The notes under the pieces are model-generated. The model did no database searches. It was not told where the DNA came from and saw only the letters and a program-made list of their open reading frames with translations. Of a stretch of DNA of 64,000 nucleotides, positions 10,214 to 20,100 are shown piece after piece. A program made the position numbers and the translations under genes. The stretch comes from Cudoniella acicularis (taxonomy: Eukaryota; Ascomycota; Leotiomycetes; Helotiales; Helotiaceae): positions 1 to 64,000 of the forward strand of contig JAAMPI010000076.1 in the NCBI GenBank assembly GCA_013054445.1, written 5' to 3'. The first letter of the stretch is position 1, and each line of letters opens with the position of its first letter.

Positions 10214-12433
10214 ATGAACGGAAACGAGACCCGAAGGAAACGAGACCTTCATGTCGCAGAAAGCAATACCTTCGAAAGACATCGTGAAACTCAACCTCTT
10301 GATCCGATAGAGACCGAGATTCAGGACTGTGGCATACCAGACCCGTGTGGCAGGAACATCTTGGATCACAATTCTCATCTAGGTGTTGAGTCTCCATGGG
10401 ACATTCCGTGGGGCACGTCTCCAAGGGGCACCTCTCTCTGGGGTACTTCTCCACGCAGCCCTTCCCCATCCGGTACTCCATGCGAATCTACTTCGTGCGG
10501 CACATCTCCTTGTACGGACGCAACACAAAGCTCGACTATACATAGCTCACAGTTGCCGCTTGTTGGCCGCGAGGACGACATCCTGGTTCCAACTGTTGGG
10601 CAGATCAATGGCACTTTTACAGCTGGCCAAAGGATGTGGACTTCATATGTCAGCAGTGCAGAACGATACTCACCTAGCAGCCTGCCACCCTGCTGCTTGC
10701 AACCGTCAATCGTACTGAAAGATATCCCCCAGCTTCCTGAAGATATACGCGGAAAGCGATCAATCAGTGGGCACGCCTTATGGAATATTCCATGCCCAGA
10801 ACTAGCCAATGCAGATGTTGGAAGTTCTGATGGCGTTGCCAGTACTGATGATGAGCCTTGGCGCCCGGAGCATGTCTTTGGTGCCCAGAAAACTTTCAGT
10901 CTTTGGATAAAGAAGCCTGTCGTTTGTGGAATATCCCCAGAATCTGCTTTCGATAAGGATCGACTACCAGGTCCGAATGGCCTCGCCATCCTCACACTCT
11001 GCTGGTCATACATCTTCTCGGTACGCCTCCTCGAGATGCAACATAGGCGCATACAATACTCCGCAATCATGTCCCCTATCTTAACATGTAATTCCGGCTT
11101 GCAGAAGAAAGACGTTATTTTGTCCCTTGGTCACTCATCAAAGAAGCTGGTGCGGTGGCTCTGCGCAGTTCTAGCGCCTGGGGTGGGATGGCTTGCCAAA
11201 GGGAGTGTGCCGCCTTGGACTGCGCACTGCAACCAAGATGTTCAATTCATTATTAGTACAGAGCTATCAACGAATGAGTTTGTCCAGGAGAAACCTCCTT
11301 CTTTTGTTGAGGCTGTCGACCTCATCCTTGAGCTTTGCGCCCTCTATGACTTCAGTTCTCAGCCTACAGAAGCTTTCTTAGCTGCCCTATTATTCCCGTT
11401 CCACGCCACACAAGACTTGCAGCCTCGACTCCCCCTGCCTCAAATCCCTCCACTTACGGAAGTATCGCATAAAGCTCCAGAATACATCCGAGATTATGCG
11501 AACGATATTCGATACTACATGACCCTTAGTGTATCCGCACGCGTTATTGGCTCTGCGATTTGGAGCATTTTCTGGGAGCCAGGTATCCATTCCAATGTTG
11601 CTAGCGCTTGGCTTGGCTCGATATACAATGTACTTCAACCACTTCTCGAAGCTGCTAATATGGAATTGCTTGCTAAGGTTTTGGCGATTCGCAACCCGAG
11701 GCTTGCACCACTTTGGCTTGGCTTCTTGAGATGTGGTTCCAGCCAGGTGTTAGACATGATTGGGCGCTATTTGACGACGCATCATGAGCACTCACCAGGT
11801 TGGTCTTTAGGGTACCCAGATCTTGATGTTGCTGCATGGACCGGCTCGAAACAGTCGTTCCTACATGAAGAATGCTCTCGCATCTACAAAGATCATGATA
11901 TTTTCGTCTCAACTGCGGACGTTCTCCGCCATCGCTTTAATTTTCGACTTGCAGAGAAGGATACCTTCTACTTTGGCTGGCAACCGTTTGGTACAATAAA
12001 GATGGAGCAGATCGAGCCCGAACTCTGGCCGCGACTGGAATCTCCATCTCCCTTGCGACAATATACACAGTGGGTTTGGTGGTTGGATAAGATCAAGGTT
12101 AACGAATGTTATGTGCACAAGACTACGATCGAAAAAGGGTTTTCACACGACAAGAGGGCCAGCAGTCGGGGTGCTGTTAAGAGTACGAATGAGAGTCTTT
12201 CATTGGGACATATGAAGAATGATATTATACATACGACTCCTACGGCACTACCCGCTCAACCCCCTAATAGAGCTGTCCCAATTAAATCATTCAAACAAGG
12301 GCCGTCAAAACAAGCAACTCTTCATATACTGAGAATGGGTTCATGGGAGGCGACTGGAGATCGGACTCTGGATAGTATGGGAATCCCAGAAGTGCGGAAG
12401 CATGAGTGGCTTAGAGGTGAACGCGAGATGTGA
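10214..12433 (+). CDS. Hypothetical protein, uninterrupted 739 aa
   Basis: A single uninterrupted frame starts at ATG 10214 and ends at TGA 12433. I do not recognise a named domain. The first 130 residues are low complexity, rich in Ser, Pro, Gly and Thr, with a degenerate W/S-G-T-S-P repeat (residues about 57-100). From about residue 215 the protein is folded-looking, with hydrophobic helices (a stretch near residue 250 could be membrane-associated), many Trp residues and a conserved-looking block ending W-W-L-D-K-I-K-V-N-E near residue 630. The basic tail is disordered. No RIP-type stops interrupt it although it sits between repeat relics, so it is probably expressed. It resembles the large uncharacterised proteins common in Leotiomycetes and Sordariomycetes, but that is an impression. 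An upstream intron with a different start cannot be excluded. Confidence 0.7.
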   Translation: MNGNETRRKRDLHVAESNTFERHRETQPLDPIETEIQDCGIPDPCGRNILDHNSHLGVESPWDIPWGTSPRGTSLWGTSPRSPSPSGTPCESTSCGTSPCTDATQSSTIHSSQLPLVGREDDILVPTVGQINGTFTAGQRMWTSYVSSAERYSPSSLPPCCLQPSIVLKDIPQLPEDIRGKRSISGHALWNIPCPELANADVGSSDGVASTDDEPWRPEHVFGAQKTFSLWIKKPVVCGISPESAFDKDRLPGPNGLAILTLCWSYIFSVRLLEMQHRRIQYSAIMSPILTCNSGLQKKDVILSLGHSSKKLVRWLCAVLAPGVGWLAKGSVPPWTAHCNQDVQFIISTELSTNEFVQEKPPSFVEAVDLILELCALYDFSSQPTEAFLAALLFPFHATQDLQPRLPLPQIPPLTEVSHKAPEYIRDYANDIRYYMTLSVSARVIGSAIWSIFWEPGIHSNVASAWLGSIYNVLQPLLEAANMELLAKVLAIRNPRLAPLWLGFLRCGSSQVLDMIGRYLTTHHEHSPGWSLGYPDLDVAAWTGSKQSFLHEECSRIYKDHDIFVSTADVLRHRFNFRLAEKDTFYFGWQPFGTIKMEQIEPELWPRLESPSPLRQYTQWVWWLDKIKVNECYVHKTTIEKGFSHDKRASSRGAVKSTNESLSLGHMKNDIIHTTPTALPAQPPNRAVPIKSFKQGPSKQATLHILRMGSWEATGDRTLDSMGIPEVRKHEWLRGEREM

Positions 12434-12494
12434 GGAGGTTGTGTTGATGTTGACGGCTATATGATTGCCGAGTTGTGTAAGCAAAGGCCAAGAA

Positions 12495-12902
12495 TTACTT
12501 CTTCTTCTTCTCACTCCCTTTCCTGCTACCTCTCTGCTTCGCACCAACAGGCCCAGCAGTTTTATAGTCATACTCATACTCCCAATCTCCACTAGAATCC
12601 CCTTGGCGGCTACGGTAGTAACGGCTGTTGCGTTCTTCCCAGATCCATTCACTCCAAGTGCGCTTGTGAACAGTCGACTGATCCTATGCGAGTTCATCTT
12701 CGGAGCCCCCAGATTCTCGTTTCCCTTTCCCCTTTCCAATTTCAGGCCCAGGAGTTTTGTAATCATACTCATACTCCCATTCCCCAAATTCCCCTGCACG
12801 ACTGCGATAGTAGCGGCTGTTGTCTTCTTCCCAAACCCATCTGCTCCACGGTTGAGCGTGAGCGCCGGTTTTAACAGCCGACTGATCCCATGCTAGTTCA
12901 TC
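12495..12902 (-). repeat. Two-unit in-frame tandem duplication, 204 bp each
   Basis: Unit 1 is 12699-12902 and unit 2 is 12495-12698. Both begin GAT GAA CT(A/C) GCA. The fifth codon is TGG in unit 1 and TAG in unit 2. Both encode the same W-(V/I)-W-E-E-x-N-S-R-Y-Y-R-S-R...W-E-Y-E-Y-D-Y-K-T module, and unit 2 ends with a Lys run and a natural TAA at 12495. Only the TAG keeps unit 2 out of the protein. Confidence 0.85.
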
Positions 12903-13316
12903 TGTACCCCCAGAGTCGACCCTAACGTGTCCACCGGCACTAGAGCTGGATGGTCCGGAGTCTCCAATACCCATATTATCGAAATACTCTGTCACCTCAT
13001 CTAAACCTGGCTCATCTATAGTCTCGTCGACGTCAGGAGTTAATGGCCTATAAGCCACGTGTTTCGTTTGATATTCGTGAGGGGCAAGCTCGTGAGCTCT
13101 GCTGAGCCCTAAAGGGTAGTACTTTTCGCCACATGAGCATGGTACGTAGCAGATCCTCCATCCAACACCATCATTTCCGTGAATTCCAGCCTGACATACT
13201 TCAAAGCTTCTTCTACACTTTTTACATTTTGTGAATTGGAGTTTTTGGTGCTGCTCCATTGAATGCCCACACCGGGAGCAATTTCCTTCTTTGGCTCTAC
13301 CAGAGCTTGTCGACAT
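12684..13316 (-). CDS. Cys-rich zinc-binding-like hypothetical protein (210 aa)
   Basis: The frame opens at 13550, but I prefer the internal ATG at 13316 because the Cys-rich domain follows directly. Residues about 12-66 hold C-S-R-C-G-H, C-K-K-C-R-R, a further Cys-Gln, then C-Y-V-P-C-S-C-G, a plausible two-site zinc fold. An acidic linker follows, then a C-terminal module W-x-x-W-V-W-E-E-D-N-S-R-Y-Y-R-S-R...W-E-Y-E-Y-D-Y-K-T-P-G-P. The same module occurs again immediately downstream in the same frame, beyond a TAG at 12684-12686. The molecular role is unknown, and I do not recognise a described family. The longer start at 13550 (288 aa) is the alternative. Confidence 0.65.
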   Translation of the reverse strand: MSTSSGRAKEGNCSRCGHSMEQHQKLQFTKCKKCRRSFEVCQAGIHGNDGVGWRICYVPCSCGEKYYPLGLSRAHELAPHEYQTKHVAYRPLTPDVDETIDEPGLDEVTEYFDNMGIGDSGPSSSSAGGHVRVDSGGTDELAWDQSAVKTGAHAQPWSRWVWEEDNSRYYRSRAGEFGEWEYEYDYKTPGPEIGKGKGKRESGGSEDELA

Positions 13317-13550
13317 CGTGACGTGTTTAATTTCTCTGTTATCGGATTCTCTCGTTCGCGTCGCATTGGACTTCTGAGATGACGGACAGGTCTGCCTTTT
13401 GACCTTGCTCAGCTTCCCTCTTCCAAAGCTCCTAGTGAGGCTAATTGCGCTAGTATCTGCGCGCAGGAATGATTCATCGATCTTTTCAGGAAATGCTGGA
13501 GGAAACCGAGCTATCGAGGTTACGCCCTGTGAACATGCTCTTGCCTGCAT

Positions 13551-14345
13551 GGGTTTGTGACTATCACACCTATCATGATGGATCTGTCGTCCAATGCATT
13601 CCGAGCCTACAGGATGCCTGTTTCATACATCGAATAGAGTGACACTCTGGCGGCTGCCTAATCCTTGTCATATACTCGGTGGCAAGGTTCGTTGCATACA
13701 TATGGAATACTCGGCCGCAGGCAGCTTGCTGAACAAACCACATGGCATTCGAAAGTCTGCTCGACCTCTGCAGGATGACATCTGTGAAAATTTGCGTCAA
13801 ATTTATCGACAGGCTTAGGAAAGGGTAACTCGACATCAGTGCTCCATAATATATAGATAATTCATAGTCTCATTGAATCTAAACAATTGCGTCGGTTGCT
13901 GTTTTGTGTTGCTTCAATAGATTAGCATTAAGATAGAACATTTTGGCAGCAGGAAGGGACTGAAGCGTTCTTCTAGAATGTAACGTTCTGTTATCACGTG
14001 AGATCTCAATGTCACGTGAACGGGGTTTACTTAGCCTTAGAAGCGTCAAGCAGGTTCTGGTAGAGCGTTATCCTAATCAAGTGATGATATTAGAATATGA
14101 GTTGAGCACACGCTCTAACATAGGAAAACTATATAGCTATATAGGTCGTGGTGGTAGTAGTTCAGTGATTCCCTAGTTCAGGCCACGGGCACTGAACTGC
14201 TGAACTGCTAAACTGATCACGTGAATCGTCACATGATCCTAGGTCGTGACATAGAAGTTTCTATAAGCAGTCACGTGCATGTCTTTGCTTTGTTGCCCTC
14301 GAGCATCTCTCCCCACCTCTATCATTACACCCCTAAACTGAAGCC
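13551..14345. other. Intergenic region rich in CACGTGA motifs
   Basis: No gene was seen. Palindromic CACGTG cores occur at about 13997, 14014, 14218 and 14272. A small inverted repeat (agttcagg...ctgaact) near 14177-14207 could be an end of the transposon that follows. Confidence 0.4.
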
Positions 14346-16046
14346 ATGAACGACCGTGCCAGTGAAGCCCTTGCAGAGGGCTTCCTACCTAGTGAGTCTC
14401 GAACATACGATGCCAGATCAAAACGCAGTGGAGTCCCTCTTTCTACCCTCCATCATCGTGCGCAAGGGCGACGCTCGAAAGAACAGAAGGTCTAGAGCCA
14501 ACAATATCTCACTCCGTCGGAAGAGAAAGCTCTTGAAAAGTATCTGAAAGTAGTATCCGACCTCGGAAATCCTGTGCGGATCAAGTTTGTACCTTCACTA
14601 GCCTTTACTATCGCCCGCCAACGTTTAACGACAGATAAAGCGATCAACCCTCCCGGCAAGAATTAGGCTCAGGGCTTCGTGAGGCGTCATCCGGCACTCA
14701 AATCAAGAAGAGTGAGGGCAATAGATTAGAAACGTCACGAGAACAACATATATAACAAGATTATATACTAGTTTGATGTGATTAGGAAGGTATTATAGGA
14801 TTAGGACATCCTGCCAGAGAATGTCTATAATATAGACGAGACGGGAGTCATGCTATATATGCTTAGCTCTGTCAAAGCTCTGATAAGCAAGAATGATCCG
14901 CGAGACTATAGAGGTGCGGGGGTCAAGCGGACGATAGTGACTGCTATCGAGTATATAAGTGCGGACGGTAGGTCTTTATTACTAATGATTATTTGGCCTA
15001 CTACTACTCATCGAAGCAACTAGACTACTTTTCCCACCCCTGGTTAGCACTATACATGCTCTAAATCTGGATATACCGACTCCAAGATTAGCTTCTAGTA
15101 GCTTAAGCGTGTTTTTGCCCCCTAGACCAAAGGATGTGCTAACCTAAAACCACGTGTACTAATTTATAACGGCTTTAGGACCTATAAGACGCTTAAAATC
15201 CTAGAATTTTGTTTAGAAAACAATATCATTCTATGTCGTCTACCTTCTTACACTTTACACAAGCTCTAGCCTTGTAACGTCGGAGCCTTTACACCTTTGA
15301 AGGCAGCCTATCGAGATCGGGTTGAACGACTGTTTTAAGGAGGAACAAATACTATCGGTAAGGAACATTTCACCTCCCTCTATAGCCCTACAAAGGAAAA
15401 GGCGTTCACGAAGAGGAATATCACCTCGGCATAGGCTACAAGTGGTTTGTTTCCCTTTAACCCAGATAGAGTACTCAGAACTACACCGAAGCCCCCTACT
15501 CAACCGACCGGTCCAGAAGCCGGTATAGTACAAGTGGATTCTTGTCTATAAGACAAAGTCGTAAAAACGCCTGTGACGCCCGTGTCAGCAGAGGCTCTTA
15601 CGTCGTTATATAATCTAATTAAACAGGATACTCACACACTTGATAAGACGAGTACACAACACCTATAAAAGCGTGTAGAGAAGCTTGCCTATGCCGCTCA
15701 AAGAACATTTGCCGAATGTGCCCTCCTTAATGATAGAAATCAACTCGTAACCGCAATAAACAACGAAGCCAAAGTTCGTTGATCAACCAAGTCCGTAGTC
15801 CTAGGGAAGGCGAAGGTGATGAGTTATGGGGACATCGAGGAGGCACGAGCAAAGCGTGCTGCGAAGGAGGCTACAAAAGGGAAAGGAAAACGTGGTCGGA
15901 AGCGCAAGAATGTTGAGCTAGAGGCAGGTAAGCCAACGCCAGAAGTAGAAATGGCTCATGCTGCGAAAACGGCCACATGTGGCAAGGAGAACCGTGATCG
16001 GAAGCGTAAAGGTGCTGCAGTTGAGGCAGGAAAGCCCGAACCAGAG

Positions 16047-16085
<39 letters not shown>

Positions 16086-16121
16086 TGGCCATGGAGGGCA
16101 CCAGTGGCGCGGATGTTCTAG
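14346..16121 (+). mobile_element. Decayed pogo/Fot1-type (Tc1-mariner, CENP-B-like) transposase
   Basis: One reading frame is in register from ATG 14346 to the TAG at 16119-16121 (592 codons) but is interrupted by several TAG stops and one TAA. The N-terminus looks like a Psq/CENP-B helix-turn-helix region. The catalytic core shows N-M-D-E-T-G near codon 165. Further on come F-C-L-E-N-N-I-I-L-C-R-L-P-S and L-Q-P-C-N-V-G, the usual block around the second and third acidic residues of this family. The C-terminus is a basic K/R-rich tail plus a Glu-Pro dipeptide run (about 16038-16085). Most stops fit TGG->TAG or CAG->TAG, so RIP is the likely inactivator. I did not find a convincing pair of terminal inverted repeats. 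Confidence 0.82.
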
Positions 16122-16948
16122 GCACAGTCGCCTTCAATTCCGCGACCCAATACTATTCGGTCTAGAGCAGCCTTGGACTCCTTCAGATCTTCAATTCCCA
16201 ATCCGTCCCGATTATCCACTCTTGCCAGGTCGCAGCCTCCTCCCCGTGTGTATGTGTCCTTATATCCACGCTTCGCACTGATGTCTCGTATTGATATAGA
16301 AGGAAATTGGACGTGAAGCAGTAGGTTCTGCAACATTTAGTGTACGCGGAGTACTTTCAGTGCCAGCCTATCGACGGGCGCCGTATAAATCATCTCCGCA
16401 TCGGCATCGCTGTTTGAAAGGTAGTCCAAGGGAGTGTATAAATTGGTGAACGTCAATAATGTTGGCGGTGCTGTATGTCTCTGTTGTCAGCATTGCTTGG
16501 TGGTTTGGGTCAACGTGCTTGGTACAATGCTCGATAAAGTTGTTATCGTAAATTCTGGAGTTCTACAAACAATTAAAAACAAGTACAGTACAGTATCAGC
16601 AAGAGCTGCGTGAACAAGGTGTAGCATTACATGCTGCGCTGACCTGGTTGGTGTTGTTGCTGACGGTAACGGGCCTTGTGTCAGCCAGAGTCCTTGAAAG
16701 CCGTGGCTGGTGGTGGATCGGTCATTGATTATATAAGCGAGTTTACGGTTCTGGTGGCGTAATTACTAAACTTTTACAGGAGGTGCGGGGTCATGGTAGA
16801 CCTAACCGAAAGTCGTTAGTTCTGTCAATCAGAAGTACCAGCCCCGTGTGGCGAACCAACACTAATTGCCGTCCCATAGCAGCTACAAGGCTCATGCCGA
16901 TTTCGAGTATGATAATGCGGCCATGAGGCTCAAGTACGACAATTTTAC

Positions 16949-17137
16949 AAGTATAACGGATTAAAAGAGATCGATAATAGAGCTGTGGCAGAGGAATTCT
17001 ATAATAGTCTAAATAGACCCTTCCCCTATATTTGGCGCGAGGGCGACGACACGAACATAATTTTTCGGGATAAGGGGTTTAGAGTGTCAAGGAATGACTA
17101 TAAAGCAAGACTTGTAAAGCAGTTTAAGAGACACTAA
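16949..17137 (+). other. Short uninterrupted open tail with protein-like composition
   Basis: Sixty-two codons are open to a TAA at 17135, with no start codon inside. The frame reads as a well-mixed sequence (A-E-E-F-Y-N-S-L-N-R-P-F-P-Y, then F-R-V-S-R-N-D-Y-K-A-R-L). I do not recognise it. It is surrounded by repeat relics and may be the surviving end of an element protein. Confidence 0.35.
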
Positions 17138-17149
17138 ATTTTATATATA

Positions 17150-20100
17150 GTTTAAGATGCTTAAGTTTAAGGTACCTATCAATTTTCTCGGCACGGTAGG
17201 TTTCTCGCTACGTAGGGACGGACGTTAGTTAATTATTTTTATTCCTATCTTATCTTATTATATACTAGTAGTCAAAGTCTTTACTAGTATAGAGGGGAAG
17301 TGTAGAGGGACGGGAGGCCTCTAAAATAGAAGACAAAAACTGATGACTGAAAGACTCGAATCTCTAGGAAGGATGGTTGTTGTTCCTCTCTAGGAGAGGG
17401 GGAGAGACCTTATATACATGAATATAGTCACGTGCTACGGCACGTGACACAGAACCCCACTACAGAAGCCGGTTTTATAAGCGACTGTAGGCACTGATTA
17501 AATATAGTCAATTACCTATGTCAATAACGGACTAATTAAGCTACTACTCTATAATTATCTTATTACTCTAGATACTCGTGTCTTATTAGGTCTTAAAGTT
17601 CGGCGCGGAGGCAACTAGACATCTGTTCTCTCTCTCCTTATTAAAACTTTATAAAACAATTATATAAGTAATAGCTCGCTGTTTATTTATAGCTATAGAC
17701 TAGTTACTAGCGTTATTATTAAACGTAATTAGCTCTTTCTTAATATTACTCGTATTAAGAGTAATATTTAGTATATTAATAAACTAGTTACGATTAAGTA
17801 GACAGGTATAGGGAATTAGGACAAACTGCCTATTAAATCTAGTATAACTATCTACTTAGAAGACATTAGGGTTAGTTCTAATAACCCTAAACTCTAAGAC
17901 AAGTGTCTTATTAACCTCTTTCTAATAAGGATAGACATTTATAGAGATTAGAAGAATAAAGACTATAACTAAATTTATAGTTATAATACGAGTTTTTCTT
18001 TTATATATAAGAATAACTTAAATTAAAATAATAGAAAAGAGATAGAGAAATAGATATAAATTATTCTTAGATTATAATTATTTAAATATTATAAATAGTA
18101 AACTTAGATAGTTTATATTTATTAATAGAATTATTAGCTTTTAAAAGCCTTTTTCTAATATATTTCTATTTTTATTATACTATATAATAGCTAAGGCTAC
18201 GCTATACTATAAGAAGAATCTATCTTAAGAGATTAAAAGATTTATTTTTAAAGAGATCTTATTTAGGCTTCTTAAGAGCTAACTTAGCCCCCTTAAATAT
18301 AGTTATATAGAATTAATAACTTTCGTATAATAGAACTAAATAATAAATAAATTATAATTAGTTATTAAAAAGAAAAGCGAGGTTAAGTAGCGCCTAAATA
18401 GAGCGGCGACGCTAACTAATTATATTAGAAATAATATAATATTAAAATAATACTAGTATTTTAATAATATTCTAAAAGCCTATTTAGGTCCTTATTACCC
18501 TAGCTACTATACTACTAGGGTTAAATAAATATAGGCTAGAATCTATAGCCTATCTCTATTTATTTTAAAAGTTTTTAGTTTTAATATCTTATAATATAAA
18601 TATTATAATTAATTAAGGCTTTATTATTTAATGTTTTAGAAAAAAGATAAAGTCTTTATCTTAATAAAAGACTATAAAGATTATTAAACGACTAATTAAG
18701 ACTTATTAATCAACTCTAAAAATAATAGAGTCTTTTAAATAAAAGATTAAAAAGAAGACCGCTAAATAACTTAAGAATAAAAACTTTTATTAATAAATTA
18801 TAATATTTAAAATAAAAAGAGATATACTTAAAAGAGAATTTAGCGCTAATGCCTTTATTCTAATAAAGTAGAAAAGAAAGCTTATAATTTATATTTCTTA
18901 TACTTTTTTTAACGATCTTTAATAACTCTTTTAACTAGAAGATATTACTAGATACTATCTCTTACTAGTAATTAAGACATCTAATATATTTAAGAGTTAT
19001 AAAAAAAAAATAAAAAAATTATATTATTAATTATAAAAAGAAGGCGTTAATAAGTAAAGAAGTTACGTATAAAAAGAAAAAAGATTTAGTATAGAACTAA
19101 TCTCTAGCCCTAGGGGGTCTAGAGAAGCCCTCTTTTTATTAGCTATCTGTTACTAATAGGGGTCTAATATTAAGGCCTAATAATAATAGAAATTAATAGT
19201 ATTATCTAGTATCTCGTGTTACGTATTAAGTGTTTTAGAACTATAATCCTAGATATTAGAAGTTTTATTACCGATATTATTCCGGATATCCGCCGTCGAT
19301 CTAAACTACGTGACGGGCCCCCCCCCTAGCAGGTAAGCGAACTATATTATATTAATATTCTAAATAAAAGATATAAGGCTAAAAGAAGAGATAAATTAAA
19401 TAGTTATATAGATAAAGTTTAATAAAATAGTTTTTAAATATCTAATTTATTCTTTTTTTATATCTTTTTCTAGTTTATATTATAATCTAATCTTTAAATT
19501 CTATAATTCGTTTATAGCTTATAATAGTTTTCTTTTCTTAGGAATTCTTATTCTTAAGACATCTTATCTACTAAATAAGATATTTAACTCTTTTATCTTA
19601 TACTCGCTTTTTAAATAAATCTATTCTTAAATAGTTTTCTTTATAGATAGCCTTAAATACTTTAATAAGCTCTAGGCTTATATCTTTTACTTTTTATTAG
19701 ATATTATCTTTATATAAAAAACCTTTCTATTTTATAAAATATTAAAATAGTTTTATCTTGTTTTTATTTAATAAATAATATTTTAGCCTACTATATTTCG
19801 CCTACTCCTTAGTTACTACTAAGCGGCTATATTATTATACTTTCTATATATACTAGTTTATCTTTTATCTAGAAAGATTAGAGCTATAATATAGAGATCA
19901 GGCTTTTAAAGAAACGCTAGAATATATAGCTTATTATAAGATAAGATCGATTATAAAAGGATTAATAATAGATTATTAAGATAATAGTAGAGTCTAGGTA
20001 TTATTATTAATATCGTCTCTAGATTCTTTTAGAATTTCTTAATCCCCGCTAATTAGGCTTATTAAGCATCTTATAAGTATTATAACTATAGCTTTTAAAC

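Noticed and set aside
10375..11070. 231-codon minus-strand ORF
   Set aside because: It is antisense to the intact 739-codon gene and mirrors its codon structure.
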